This document shows positions 38,743 through 47,125 of a stretch of 64,000 nt of DNA, piece by piece. Within the stretch, counting starts at the first letter, position 1. Every line of letters starts with the position of its first letter. The notes under the pieces were generated by a model. It was not told the DNA's origin and searched no databases. It saw only the letters and a program-made list of their open reading frames with translations. The position numbers and the translations under genes are program-made. Source of the DNA: Pseudomonas pohangensis (GTDB lineage Bacteria > Pseudomonadota > Gammaproteobacteria > Pseudomonadales > Pseudomonadaceae); contig NZ_LT629785.1 of assembly GCF_900105995.1 (NCBI RefSeq), positions 1,178,001-1,242,000 of the forward strand, read 5' to 3'.

Positions 38743-39597
38743 CTAGCGCTGGTCTCTGCGTGCCAGGTTGTTTTTAAGTTGCTGGTTGCAGCCACTGACA
38801 CCTATCGAATTGCTTGCCAGCTTGCCGTCGTCGGCTTGCAGGTCTGCCAGTGCGCTTTCAATCGCTGTCTGGGCGGCGAACAGGCAAGGCGTGCTGTAAA
38901 TGATCAGTGAAACGCCGGACTCAAGCAGTTCGGTCTGGGTGTAGGCGGGTGATTTGCCGCCGGCAATCTGGTTGAAGGCGAACGGCTTGTCCACACGGCT
39001 GGAAATCTCGCGGATGACTTCCAGATTCGGCAGGCCATCAATCAGGACGGCATCGGCTCCGGCTTCGGCAAAGGCCAGTACACGCCGCACCATATCGTCC
39101 GGGTCGGTGGTATCGGTGCGGGCAATCACTGCCATGTCACGCCGGGTGGCGAGTACGGCGCGCAGCTTGGCCAGATACTCGTCCAGATCCATGATCTGCT
39201 TGCCATCGAAATGACCGCAGCGGCGCGGGCGTTTCTGGTCTTCCAGCACGACTCCAGCGGCACCGGCTTTTTCCAGCACGGAAACGACATGGCAGGCCAC
39301 ATCCGGATCGCAGTAGCCGTCATCGATATCGACCAGCAGGTTGTGTTTCGGCAATACGGTATTCAGGCGCTGGACGAAATCGACAATATCCGGCCAGGCA
39401 ATGAAGCCGATGTCCGGCAAGCCGTAGTGGCTTGCCGCAAAGCTGAAGCCACTGACAAACAGGTTGTCATAGCGGTTGCCGGCCAGTGACGCGGAAAAAA
39501 CGTCATACACGCCGATAAAAGGCAGTACCGGAGTTGCCGCCATGGCTTGTCGCAAACGCTTGCCGGCAGACTGTGGCTGTTCTTGCGAATCACTCAT
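38743..39597 (-). CDS. Isocitrate lyase / PEP mutase family enzyme (lyase-type loop)
   Basis: A 284-aa alpha/beta-barrel enzyme. The metal-binding acids are in VDIDDGYCDPD (90-93) and LEDQ (Glu119). The active-site loop RRCGHFDGK carries Cys127 in the position of the KRCGH catalytic cysteine of isocitrate and methylisocitrate lyases, unlike PEP mutases. It should therefore cleave or form a C-C bond in a 2-hydroxy acid. Its ATG overlaps the ACP stop by 4 nt, placing it last in the ligase-ACP operon, so its product may feed the ligase. The actual substrate is not known. Confidence 0.85.
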   Translation of the reverse strand: MSDSQEQPQSAGKRLRQAMAATPVLPFIGVYDVFSASLAGNRYDNLFVSGFSFAASHYGLPDIGFIAWPDIVDFVQRLNTVLPKHNLLVDIDDGYCDPDVACHVVSVLEKAGAAGVVLEDQKRPRRCGHFDGKQIMDLDEYLAKLRAVLATRRDMAVIARTDTTDPDDMVRRVLAFAEAGADAVLIDGLPNLEVIREISSRVDKPFAFNQIAGGKSPAYTQTELLESGVSLIIYSTPCLFAAQTAIESALADLQADDGKLASNSIGVSGCNQQLKNNLARRDQR

Positions 39598-39854
39598 GCG
39601 GCGGACTCTTCTATCAGTTGCAGGATGTTCGACATGCTCGACAGCTGCTCGGGATTGAAGCCGAGCAGCGAGAAGTCGATGTTGTACTTGCGCTCCAGAT
39701 ACAGGGTGATCTGGATCAGCGCGAGCGAATCAATCAGGCCGATCTGGACGATATTGTCCTCTGGCTTGACCTGCTCCAGCGACAATCCCGGTCGCTGGAT
39801 ACTGCGCAAAAAGACCTTCAGGTCCTGTAAACGCTCGGCGTTCACTTCGCTCAT
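39594..39854 (-). CDS. Acyl carrier protein
   Basis: An 86-aa discrete carrier protein. The phosphopantetheine attachment site is Ser43 in IGLIDSLALIQ, and helices flank it as in the ACP fold. It differs from AcpP, since the loop is DSLA and the net charge is lower, so it is a specialised carrier. It overlaps the AMP ligase by 4 nt upstream and the isocitrate-lyase-family gene by 4 nt downstream. The Sfp-type transferase at 43048-43767 is the likely modifying enzyme. Confidence 0.9.
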   Translation of the reverse strand: MSEVNAERLQDLKVFLRSIQRPGLSLEQVKPEDNIVQIGLIDSLALIQITLYLERKYNIDFSLLGFNPEQLSSMSNILQLIEESAA

Positions 39855-41371
39855 GCGCCAGCCTCGTTGGACAGGATGCCGACCAGATCTATCGCATCGC
39901 GCTCCAGGCAGTACTGCTTGACCTGATCCCGGTTGATCTTGCCGCGGGAAGTGCGCGGAATGTCCTCGACGATCCACCAGCGCTGCGGCATCTTCGGTTC
40001 CGCCAGGCGGCCGGTCATCCACTGGTACAGCGAGCGGATGGTTGCATCGTCCTGCTTTGACAGCACCACGGCCATGGCCACGTTCTGTCCGTAGATTTCA
40101 TCATCCAGCGCGAAGGTGCAGACATCGCTGGCGTGCTCGAACTGTTCGACCACGGTATCCACATCCGACGGGTAGATTTTCATTCCGCCCTTGTTGATTT
40201 CATCGCGCTCGCGGCCACGCAGCACCAGTTGGCCGTTTTCGTCGATCAGGCCGATGTCGCCGGTAAGGAACCAGCCATCATTGACCGCCTTGCTGGTCAG
40301 GTCGTCGCGCTGGAAATAGCCTTTCATCAGTGCCGGGGTGTTCAGCCAGACATAGCCGCTCTCGCCAACCGGGCATTCCATGCTGCTATCCAGTGGCTTC
40401 GAGGTGTCATCGGTATTCAATACCTTGATTACCGCGCCCCAGCCCTGGCCGATCAGGCCGTCTTCGGCGGCGCAACTGGCATCATTCAGGCCGGCTACCC
40501 AGCTGCCGGTCTCGGTAATGCCGTAGGAGTTGCATACCTGCTGCGTACCGGTCCACTTGCGAATGCTTTCCCACACATGGGCGGACAGGGGCGCCGAGCC
40601 GCAATGCACGCGGCGCATCGAGCCACCCTGGGGAGGGCGTGAAAGCTTCAGCGCCAGGCGCCAGATGGACGGCACCGAAGACATGAAGGTGATCTGATGC
40701 TCATCGATCATCGCGCCCAGCTTCATGATGATGTCGGGGCGGAACGGTGGTGTGATGTACAGGTCCTGTCCCGCCAGCCACGGGTAGAGGCTGTTGCAGA
40801 TCAGGCCGTGGCCGAAGTGGGTAGGCAGCATGCACAGGGAGCGGGCAAAGGCTTCCACCCCCAGATGGTCGCGCAACGATACCCAGCGGGCGCGCAGCGA
40901 GCGATGGGTATGCACCACGCCCTTGGGCGCGCCGGTCGAACCGGAGGTGAACAGGATCAGCGCATCGTCGTCCAGCAGGCTCATGCCCACGGACACCTCT
41001 TCATCACCGGTGTCCGTGGTATTCACGGTGGCTACCCCGGCGGCGGCCAGGGCATCGACCACGCTGCTGTCGGTGGCATCATCCACCACGGCCATGTGCG
41101 GCAGGGCGGCACCGACCAGGGTAGTGATTTCGTAGGCGGTCAGCCGCGCATCGATCGGAATGGCACAGGCACCCAGACGCCAGATGGCGATCAGTTCGGC
41201 AAAGAATTCCAGACGGTTGCCAAAGGGCATGAATACGCGATGCCCACGGGCCAGGCCATGGCGCTGAAAGCGCGCGGTGCGTTTGGCTATCTCGTGGTGG
41301 ATCTCTTCCTGGGTCCATTTGCGGCCGCTGATCGGCTCCACGATCTGCCCAACATTCAAATCAAGAAACAT
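39851..41371 (-). CDS. AMP-forming acyl/amino-acid ligase of the ACP operon
   Basis: A 506-aa ANL-superfamily enzyme that activates a carboxylate as an adenylate and loads it on a thiol, probably the ACP encoded next. The phosphate loop is FTSGSTGAPKGVVHTH (141-156). Other visible motifs are NSYGITETG, WFLTGDIG and RGRERDEINKGGMKIYPSDV, and the C-terminal catalytic lysine is Lys478 in SRGKINR. Length suits both fatty-acid and DltA-like ligases. The substrate pocket is not recognised. It lies 15 bp after the membrane-protein gene. Confidence 0.88.
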   Translation of the reverse strand: MFLDLNVGQIVEPISGRKWTQEEIHHEIAKRTARFQRHGLARGHRVFMPFGNRLEFFAELIAIWRLGACAIPIDARLTAYEITTLVGAALPHMAVVDDATDSSVVDALAAAGVATVNTTDTGDEEVSVGMSLLDDDALILFTSGSTGAPKGVVHTHRSLRARWVSLRDHLGVEAFARSLCMLPTHFGHGLICNSLYPWLAGQDLYITPPFRPDIIMKLGAMIDEHQITFMSSVPSIWRLALKLSRPPQGGSMRRVHCGSAPLSAHVWESIRKWTGTQQVCNSYGITETGSWVAGLNDASCAAEDGLIGQGWGAVIKVLNTDDTSKPLDSSMECPVGESGYVWLNTPALMKGYFQRDDLTSKAVNDGWFLTGDIGLIDENGQLVLRGRERDEINKGGMKIYPSDVDTVVEQFEHASDVCTFALDDEIYGQNVAMAVVLSKQDDATIRSLYQWMTGRLAEPKMPQRWWIVEDIPRTSRGKINRDQVKQYCLERDAIDLVGILSNEAGA

Positions 41372-41386
41372 ACGACGCTCCGTTAG

Positions 41387-42754
41387 TTAAATAACGTTTG
41401 AAAGACCAAACAAACTCGCAAAAAACTCGACGCGGGTAACAAAATCCGCCGCTGAGCTCACGTTCCAGATGTAGATGAGTCCGAAAAAAGTCCAGACCCC
41501 GAACATCCGCTTTCCACGCGCCAGCCAGCTGGTTGAAACCGGTTTCTGCGCGCGCATCTGCAAGCGCCGCATCGATACATAGATGCCCACCGCCAGCAGC
41601 AAACAGTAGAAAAAGCGCGAGCGCAGCCCGTACACAATGCCAAACACGTCCCCGGCTGCCAAGGCGCCATGCAGTTTGATGATGTGGTAATACATGTTGC
41701 CAATGAAGGCGGCGGCGAATACGGCGATGAACAGGCGCAGATTGGGCCAGTTCTGCAGTCTCCGGCCCAGCTGCATGAAGGTCGGCATAAAGAAGAAATT
41801 CGCCAGAATTTCCTTGAAGTAGTAGTAGTAGCGATTCCAGAAATCCACGATGGATTCGGCCAGCAACGGCTTGTAAGTGTTGCGGAAGATATTGAAGCCG
41901 AACAGGCTGATGATGCCGACAATCTTGTGGCCCGCAGCTGCATGATCGAGCACCTGATAGAACAGCTCGCAGTAGACACTGGCCCAGGATGCGCCAATGC
42001 TGGCGGTGGAACCCGGTACCAGCAGTTCGGCCAGCTCCGGAATGCCACTGCCCTGGACACCGAGCAGGCTCTGCTGGCCATAAAACAGGGTATGCATCAG
42101 CTTGGCGGCGTAATCCCAGCAGACCGACAGCAACAGCAGTTTGATCCCCCTGAGTTGCGAGCGCGCCAGTTCCTCGCTGGTTTTCGCTTCGCAACTGGAC
42201 AGATAGCCATGACCCTTGCCGATCGGGGTGTCGGTGCCGCCATAGGCAGGCCACAGGTAATAGATATGATCCCTGAAGGAGGTCTTGGCCGCCTGCCCCT
42301 GTTGTCCGGCCTGCAGCAGGTAGGCGCAACGCCAGATCAGGAAAGGGAAGACCACGGCAATACCCAGCATCACGCTGCGCGGCCAGCCCAGGGTTGGCGG
42401 AGTTGCCCAGAGGCCGAGCAGAAACAGCCAGAAAAGCCCGTGCAGGGTCATCTGCGGATGGCGGCGAACCGCCATTGGCAAGGTTTTGAAGCGGAAAGCT
42501 GCCTGGTAGATCAGCCACAGAATGGCCAGCAGGCCGAACACCACCGCGGCTTTGCCCAGCCAGTCCTCGGGCAGGCCGAGCAGCTCCTCTTTCTTCATCA
42601 GTTTGAGGGGTTTGACGATGCCTATATAAATTGCAGCAACGGCGAGAATCAGCCGGCGTCTGACCGGCGTCAGCCAGTTCAGGGCACGTTCGAAACGGGT
42701 GTTCCACCAGGCAATGACGGCTGCATTCTCATGGAACTGCATGAGTTGACTCAT
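41387..42754 (-). CDS. Multi-pass membrane protein, MBOAT-like acyltransferase
   Basis: A 455-aa protein with about ten TM helices. DFWNRYYYYFKEILANFF (304-321) corresponds to the family hallmark FWRRWH region of AlgI and DltB. YYHII with His357 corresponds to the invariant MBOAT histidine, though the helix order and the Y-rich motif are divergent. MBOAT proteins transfer an acyl group to an extracytoplasmic or lipid acceptor. Gene order (this protein, ligase, ACP) matches the DltB/DltA/DltC set. The assignment is by pattern, so the family is likely rather than certain. Confidence 0.65.
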   Translation of the reverse strand: MSQLMQFHENAAVIAWWNTRFERALNWLTPVRRRLILAVAAIYIGIVKPLKLMKKEELLGLPEDWLGKAAVVFGLLAILWLIYQAAFRFKTLPMAVRRHPQMTLHGLFWLFLLGLWATPPTLGWPRSVMLGIAVVFPFLIWRCAYLLQAGQQGQAAKTSFRDHIYYLWPAYGGTDTPIGKGHGYLSSCEAKTSEELARSQLRGIKLLLLSVCWDYAAKLMHTLFYGQQSLLGVQGSGIPELAELLVPGSTASIGASWASVYCELFYQVLDHAAAGHKIVGIISLFGFNIFRNTYKPLLAESIVDFWNRYYYYFKEILANFFFMPTFMQLGRRLQNWPNLRLFIAVFAAAFIGNMYYHIIKLHGALAAGDVFGIVYGLRSRFFYCLLLAVGIYVSMRRLQMRAQKPVSTSWLARGKRMFGVWTFFGLIYIWNVSSAADFVTRVEFFASLFGLSNVI

Positions 42755-42820
42755 ACGAAAAGGTCTCGGGGTAAACGTGCTGAATTATTTTTATAGCGGT
42801 GTTTCTGTGGCCGGCCTGAA

Positions 42821-43051
42821 TTACACATAAAGGGCGCAGGGCGCGCCTGCTCTGCAAATGACGTCAATCCCGAACTGTTGCAGCTGTTTGAAGGAGCTTG
42901 TCTGGCCGTTTTTGCCATCCGGACAAGTTTCGCGGGCTGATTCCAACGAAATACCCTGTGCATTGCAACCCTGAAAACAGCGGCTGGTGGAAAAACCGAC
43001 GAACTGACGCTGGCTGGCGACATGATCAATAGAGCGCTGTCTGGTGCTCAA
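42821..43051 (-). CDS. Small Cys-rich ORF between transferase and membrane-protein genes
   Basis: A 76-aa frame starting with TTG that overlaps the transferase TGA (TTGA), a coupling arrangement common in operons. It has five cysteines (25, 29, 43, 66, 72) and ends in CRAGAPCALYV. Codons are G/C-rich at position 3, like neighbours. There is no signal peptide, TM segment or known domain, and no separate Shine-Dalgarno is needed if coupled. It fills a gap of about 290 bp on the operon strand. It could be a small accessory protein, a peptide substrate, or a chance frame. Confidence 0.45.
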   Translation of the reverse strand: MSTRQRSIDHVASQRQFVGFSTSRCFQGCNAQGISLESARETCPDGKNGQTSSFKQLQQFGIDVICRAGAPCALYV

Positions 43052-43767
43052 AGTGCTTCGTCTGCGGCTCGCTGGCAGTGCTGAAGGCCCTGGCCAGACG
43101 GGCCATTCTCCCAGCGATCAAATGAAAAAAACGTCAAATGCGGGCTGTCCGTGCCAGCGCAGTGACGGGCCCGGGCAATAGATATCTCGCATTCCCCGCA
43201 CGCCTGGTTATGGAAATGCCACTGCTGCTGCGCGGGCAATGCAAACAGCGCACGGATCGTTGCGGCAGAGCAGTCAAAACCGAGCTGTTGCAGCGAGACG
43301 CCGGCAATCGTCTGGCCAATAGCTTTGATATAGGCCTCCTTGCAGGTCCACAGGCGGAAAAACAACTGCCTGCGCTGTGCAACGTCCGTAATGGCTTGCA
43401 GTGCCTGTATTTCATCCGGATGAAAAAAGCGCTGCGCGACTTCATCGACATTGATGGCCCGCTGGCGGTTTTCAATGTCGATGCCCAGGCAAATGCCTCT
43501 GCTTACCGCACAGGCGACCCGTCCCAGCGTGTGGCTGAGATTGAATTGCAGCGGATCAGCTCCCTGCTGCATCAGGTAGGGCTTGCCGTTGGCTGTTCTG
43601 GCAAGTTGCGCCTGCCCGGCAGGCAGGTAGTGGCCAAGGACTTCGCGCAGGATGGCATCCGTCGGCAGGCCCGTGTCCGGGCCAAGCCAGATATGAATGT
43701 CGTTGTCTTGCAGGTTCACTTCAAAAGCTTCGCTGTAAAAAGTCCGGGCCAGCCGGGCTGGATGCAA
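43048..43767 (-). CDS. Sfp-type 4'-phosphopantetheinyl transferase
   Basis: A 239-aa enzyme that attaches phosphopantetheine from CoA to a carrier-protein serine. Conserved elements are FNLSHTLGRVACAV (75-88), GIDIEN (95-100, Asp97 and Glu99 bind Mg2+) and FFRLWTCKEAYIKAIG (136-151, Glu144, Lys148). It is unlike the PcpS-type transferase that serves primary metabolism in Pseudomonas. The TTG at 43767 gives the longest form; a GTG at 43719 (VNLQDNDIHIWLG) is the alternative. The ACP at 39594-39854 is the likely substrate. Confidence 0.88.
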   Translation of the reverse strand: MHPARLARTFYSEAFEVNLQDNDIHIWLGPDTGLPTDAILREVLGHYLPAGQAQLARTANGKPYLMQQGADPLQFNLSHTLGRVACAVSRGICLGIDIENRQRAINVDEVAQRFFHPDEIQALQAITDVAQRRQLFFRLWTCKEAYIKAIGQTIAGVSLQQLGFDCSAATIRALFALPAQQQWHFHNQACGECEISIARARHCAGTDSPHLTFFSFDRWENGPSGQGLQHCQRAADEAL

Positions 43768-43787
43768 GGCGGATGTCTGCAGGCGAT

Positions 43788-44219
43788 CTATTCATCGGGT
43801 TGCCAGAGATTTTTATCACGCCAGATGTTCTCCTCGCGCCAGTGCTCCGGCAGTTCTGCATTGGTGTGCTGGATGAGTTTGCCAAGCAGGAGCTTGAATT
43901 GCTGGGTTTCTTCATAACTGAACTCGGCCAGTGCGGTCATTTCTGCGGCTTTGGCGAATGCCAGCCACTGAACCACCAGGGCGCGCCCGGCCGTGCTCAG
44001 GTGCAAACGGAGCGGCTCCTCGCCCTGTTGCAGCGTAACCAGCAGGCCCCTGGCAATCCAGGGTTGCAGATCTTCCGCCTGCAAGTCCTTGCCGACAAAC
44101 TCCAGCGTCTGTTGCAGCTCCGCCAGCGTCCGGTCTTCCTCTACGCTGAGCAGGGCCAGCAGCTCGAAATCTGGTTCGGGCTATATGGAAAATGATTGAA
44201 GGAGGGGGTTGTTGCTGAT
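43788..44219 (-). pseudogene. MarR-like winged-helix regulator with disrupted 5' end
   Basis: The readable frame encodes a winged-helix protein: EPDFELLALLSVEEDRTLAE, then WIARGLLVTLQQGEEPLRLH, ending in LPEHWREENIWRDKNLWQPD. No ATG, GTG or TTG precedes the N-terminal helix. The first usable TTG, at 44084, would remove about 35 residues of the DNA-binding domain. An in-frame TAG at 44181-44183 cuts off the region upstream. An AGGA 7 nt before ATC at 44219 suggests a lost ATG followed by an ISNNPLLQSFS segment. This would be two lesions: start loss and a nonsense codon. A truncated protein from TTG 44084 (98 aa) remains possible. It may have controlled the ACP operon 20 bp downstream. Confidence 0.5.
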
Positions 44220-44304
44220 GGACGTGTCCTGCGCGAACTTCTGCTAACAGTGCTTTCGCCGAGCCTGGTAGTCCAGAGCATCAAAGAAAAATTGTGGATT
44301 CAAT

Positions 44305-44381
44305 TGGCGTCCCAGAGCCGATTCGAACGGCTGACCTGCCCCTTAGGAGGGGGCTGCTCTATCCAGCTGAGCTACTGGGAC
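44305..44381 (-). tRNA. tRNA-Arg (CCU)
   Basis: A 77-nt tRNA on the minus strand. The acceptor stem GTCCCAG pairs with CTGGGAC. The D arm is AGCTCAGCTGGATAGAGC and the anticodon loop CTCCTAA gives CCT. The T loop is CGTTCGAATCG and CCA is encoded. Confidence 0.96.
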
Positions 44382-44541
44382 TTTTGAATGACCAGAACGG
44401 CCGGGCGGAATCTTATCGGGCCGGGAAAGATTTGTCATGCCGCAAGCGGGCTTGGCACTGACATGTCGCTGAATAAGGGCTGCCTGTTTGGCTTTACTGG
44501 CATGTGGCCGAGTCAAGGGGGCGCCACATGCCAGCAAGGGT

Positions 44542-45522
44542 TCAGGCCGGTACGATGAGGATTTTACCGCCGCGTTCACCGCCAGCTGCGGCGGCCACGG
44601 CCTGCTTGATTTCGCTGACGTCATAGGTCGCGGCAATTTTTGTCTTCAGTTTGCCGCTGGCAATCAGGCCGATCAGTTCGCCGAACACGGCCATCTGTTC
44701 AGCCGGCGTGGCGTTGCGGTACCACTTGAGCAGCCAGAAACCGCGCAGGTCTATTTCACGGAAGATCAGGGCGCTGGCAGGCATCTGGCAGGGCTTGCCG
44801 CTCATCAGGCCATAGTTGACCAGCACCGCGCCTTCGCTAAGGCAGTTGGCCATATTCTCGGTGCTGGCTCCGCCCACGGCATCTATTCCCAGCCTGATCG
44901 CAGCGCCAGCGGTAGCAGCCTTTACCTGTTTGTGCAGGTCAGGGCCGTCGACCAGCACCACATCACCGCCGATAGCCTGCACGTCTGCTACGGCTGATTC
45001 ACGGCGCACGATGTTGACGGTTTTCAGGCCGCGGGCCTTGGCCAGCTGGATCAGGTAGCTGCCGACACCGGAGTTGGCCGCATTCTGGATTACCCAGTCG
45101 CCGGGTTGCAGGTCGACAAAATTCTTCAGCAGCAACAGCGCGGTCGGCGGGTTGACCGTGAGCATGGAAAGTTGCTGCGGGTCGGCGTCGGGTAGCGCCA
45201 CCAGCTTGCTGGCTTTGGCCAGCATATGACTGACCCAGGTGCCGTTGCCCGGTGGTAGCAGAACGGTCTGGCCAGCCTTGAGGTTGCTGACGCCTTCGCC
45301 AAGTTCTTCAACCCGGCCGACACCTTCGCTTCCGCCGGTGGCCGGCAGGGGTGGCAGCATGCCGTACTCGCCGGTCAGGGTCAGGACGTCGGAGGGATTG
45401 ATTGGCGCGGCCAGCACCTTGAGCAGTACCTCGCCGGCTGCCGGTGCCGGCAACTGGCATTCGACGGCTTCGATAACATCCTGCGGCACCGGGCCACGCT
45501 GCTGATAGACGGCTTTGAGCAT
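44542..45522 (-). CDS. MDR-family zinc-independent oxidoreductase (2-enoyl thioester reductase-like)
   Basis: A 326-aa NADPH-dependent medium-chain reductase. The N-terminal GroES-like fold has APINPSDVLTLTGEYG. The Rossmann segment is VIQNAANSGVGSYLIQLAKA (about 140-160), and NVNPPTALLLL-type residues precede it. The zinc-ligand cysteines of classic alcohol dehydrogenases are absent. It resembles enoyl-[acyl carrier protein/CoA] reductases (ETR). A fatty-acid role is plausible given the surrounding lipid genes. It stands alone near tRNA-Arg. Confidence 0.82.
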   Translation of the reverse strand: MLKAVYQQRGPVPQDVIEAVECQLPAPAAGEVLLKVLAAPINPSDVLTLTGEYGMLPPLPATGGSEGVGRVEELGEGVSNLKAGQTVLLPPGNGTWVSHMLAKASKLVALPDADPQQLSMLTVNPPTALLLLKNFVDLQPGDWVIQNAANSGVGSYLIQLAKARGLKTVNIVRRESAVADVQAIGGDVVLVDGPDLHKQVKAATAGAAIRLGIDAVGGASTENMANCLSEGAVLVNYGLMSGKPCQMPASALIFREIDLRGFWLLKWYRNATPAEQMAVFGELIGLIASGKLKTKIAATYDVSEIKQAVAAAAGGERGGKILIVPA

Positions 45523-45733
45523 GCTGTATCTCCCTCGGGGGGTTGCGGATTGCTGCAGTGTAGTGCGCTTTGCCAGCGGTCAGAGGGGCTGAATGGCGGC
45601 CTATCAGTGTGGCCGATAGATCACGCAGAACCCGCCCGGTAACCTCTGGTCTGCGCTGGCAGGAGAGTGTCATTGCACTGAACACTTGTTACCCTGCGTA
45701 CATCTGTTTCTGGTCGTTCCAGAGGAAAGCTGC

Positions 45734-47047
45734 ATGAGATTTTCAGGTCTTGTCCTGTGTGCCTTGCTCGGTGGTTTGTCTGCGCCGGTACTGGCCTGGT
45801 CAAACCACTCGCTGGGGAGTGCGCTGGCTTTGCGAGATGCGCAGGGTGTGAAGGACGTTGCGCCTGTCGAGGTTGAGTCGCTGGACGACTTCCTGGCTGC
45901 CGAGGGCGTCGGTTTGCAGGCTCTGCTCGACCAGCAGGAGGCGTTTGTCCGGGCCAATTTCCAGGGCTACCCGGCGCGCCCGGATGCGTTGCGCTGGCAA
46001 GCCGAGGGCGCCGGTGACCGGCGTCAGGACTTCTATCAGGCGTTGCGCATCAATCCCGAGATCAAGCTGGCCGGCTTTGTGCAGCCGGTACCGGGTACGT
46101 CCGACTGGAAAGGCCGCACATTGTTGCCGATCAATCAGGTGATGGTGTTCAAGGATTTCAGCCAGTGGAGTGACCGCTACCGTTTTTATCAGGTCAATCC
46201 CGGTGACAAGCTGAGTGCGTTGAGTGTGGTGGCCACCGCGGCGGATGAGCCGGACTACGGGCATGACATCAATCTGTTCAGTGACAATCCGGGCACGGCC
46301 GGCGCGCGTTACAACTTCGGCGCCCAGCCGTTTGGTGATTCCCGCTTCGAGTATTCGTCACAGGCGCCGTTCCATATGGGCTTCTATCACGAGTCGCCGG
46401 TTATCACCACAGCCGCACCCTACCTGACGCAGACTTATCCGGAGCAGCGCGCCTACCAGTATTTCGGTCTGGCGCGCTTTGCCTTCGAGACCGGCCACCC
46501 GTACTGGGGTTATCGCTTTCTCGGCTGGGGCCTGCACTACATCCAGGATCTCACCCAGCCGTACCACGCCAAGGTGATGCCCGGCAGCAGCACCGCCGGG
46601 CTGCTCTGGGTGTCGGCCAGGGACATGCTCGGCTACCCCGAGGGCAAGGCCGCCGTGGTCAAACGCGTAGCTGATCGGCATACCGCGCTGGAGAGCTTCC
46701 AGCTGGCCTGGTTGAGCAGCCTGCTGGCCGAGGGCAAGACGGACAATCCGATGTTCATGGCGTATTCCAACAGTGCGACCGATGCCGGCTATCCGGACTA
46801 TGACGCCGGTTACCTGCGCAACACCGTGTCGGCCGAGGCGTATGCCGATGCTGACGGTCTGGATGAGCAGATCGGCGTGTGGATGCAGGGCGCTGCGCCT
46901 GCCGCCGGGTTCAGTGCAGGCAACCAGCTGGCTCCCGGTGATTCGGTTGACCCGCAGATGCAGGCAATGCTGGTGGAGTTGATCACTCATTTTGGCGCGC
47001 ACAGCCGCAAGGCGGTTGCCGCCACCACGGCCCCGGTGCAACAGTAG
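45734..47047 (+). CDS. Secreted phospholipase C / P1-nuclease-like protein
   Basis: A 437-aa exported protein. Residues 1-21 are a signal peptide (ALLGGLSAPVLA) that would leave Trp at the mature N-terminus, WSNHSLG. That is the hallmark of the zinc phospholipase C/S1-P1 nuclease superfamily, whose N-terminal Trp ligates zinc. The helix GWGLHYIQDLTQPYHAK near residue 275 has the typical HxxxD...H pattern. Additional His residues (HMGFYH, GHPYWGY) could complete the site. It may hydrolyse phospholipids or nucleic acid outside the inner membrane. I am sure of export and fairly sure of the fold. Confidence 0.75.
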   Translation: MRFSGLVLCALLGGLSAPVLAWSNHSLGSALALRDAQGVKDVAPVEVESLDDFLAAEGVGLQALLDQQEAFVRANFQGYPARPDALRWQAEGAGDRRQDFYQALRINPEIKLAGFVQPVPGTSDWKGRTLLPINQVMVFKDFSQWSDRYRFYQVNPGDKLSALSVVATAADEPDYGHDINLFSDNPGTAGARYNFGAQPFGDSRFEYSSQAPFHMGFYHESPVITTAAPYLTQTYPEQRAYQYFGLARFAFETGHPYWGYRFLGWGLHYIQDLTQPYHAKVMPGSSTAGLLWVSARDMLGYPEGKAAVVKRVADRHTALESFQLAWLSSLLAEGKTDNPMFMAYSNSATDAGYPDYDAGYLRNTVSAEAYADADGLDEQIGVWMQGAAPAAGFSAGNQLAPGDSVDPQMQAMLVELITHFGAHSRKAVAATTAPVQQ

Positions 47048-47083
47048 CCGAGCGAGCCGCTCGGCGAACCGGGCCAGGCCCGG
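47047..47083 (+). terminator. Double hairpin after the phospholipase-like gene
   Basis: GCCGAGCG-AGC-CGCTCGGC is followed by CCGGGCCAGGCCCGG, then CAGTCTTTATCC. It starts on the last base of the stop codon. It resembles a terminator but has only a short T stretch. Confidence 0.45.
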
Positions 47084-47125
47084 CAGTCTTTATCCACCGT
47101 CAACCTTTTGCCCATGGAACCAACG

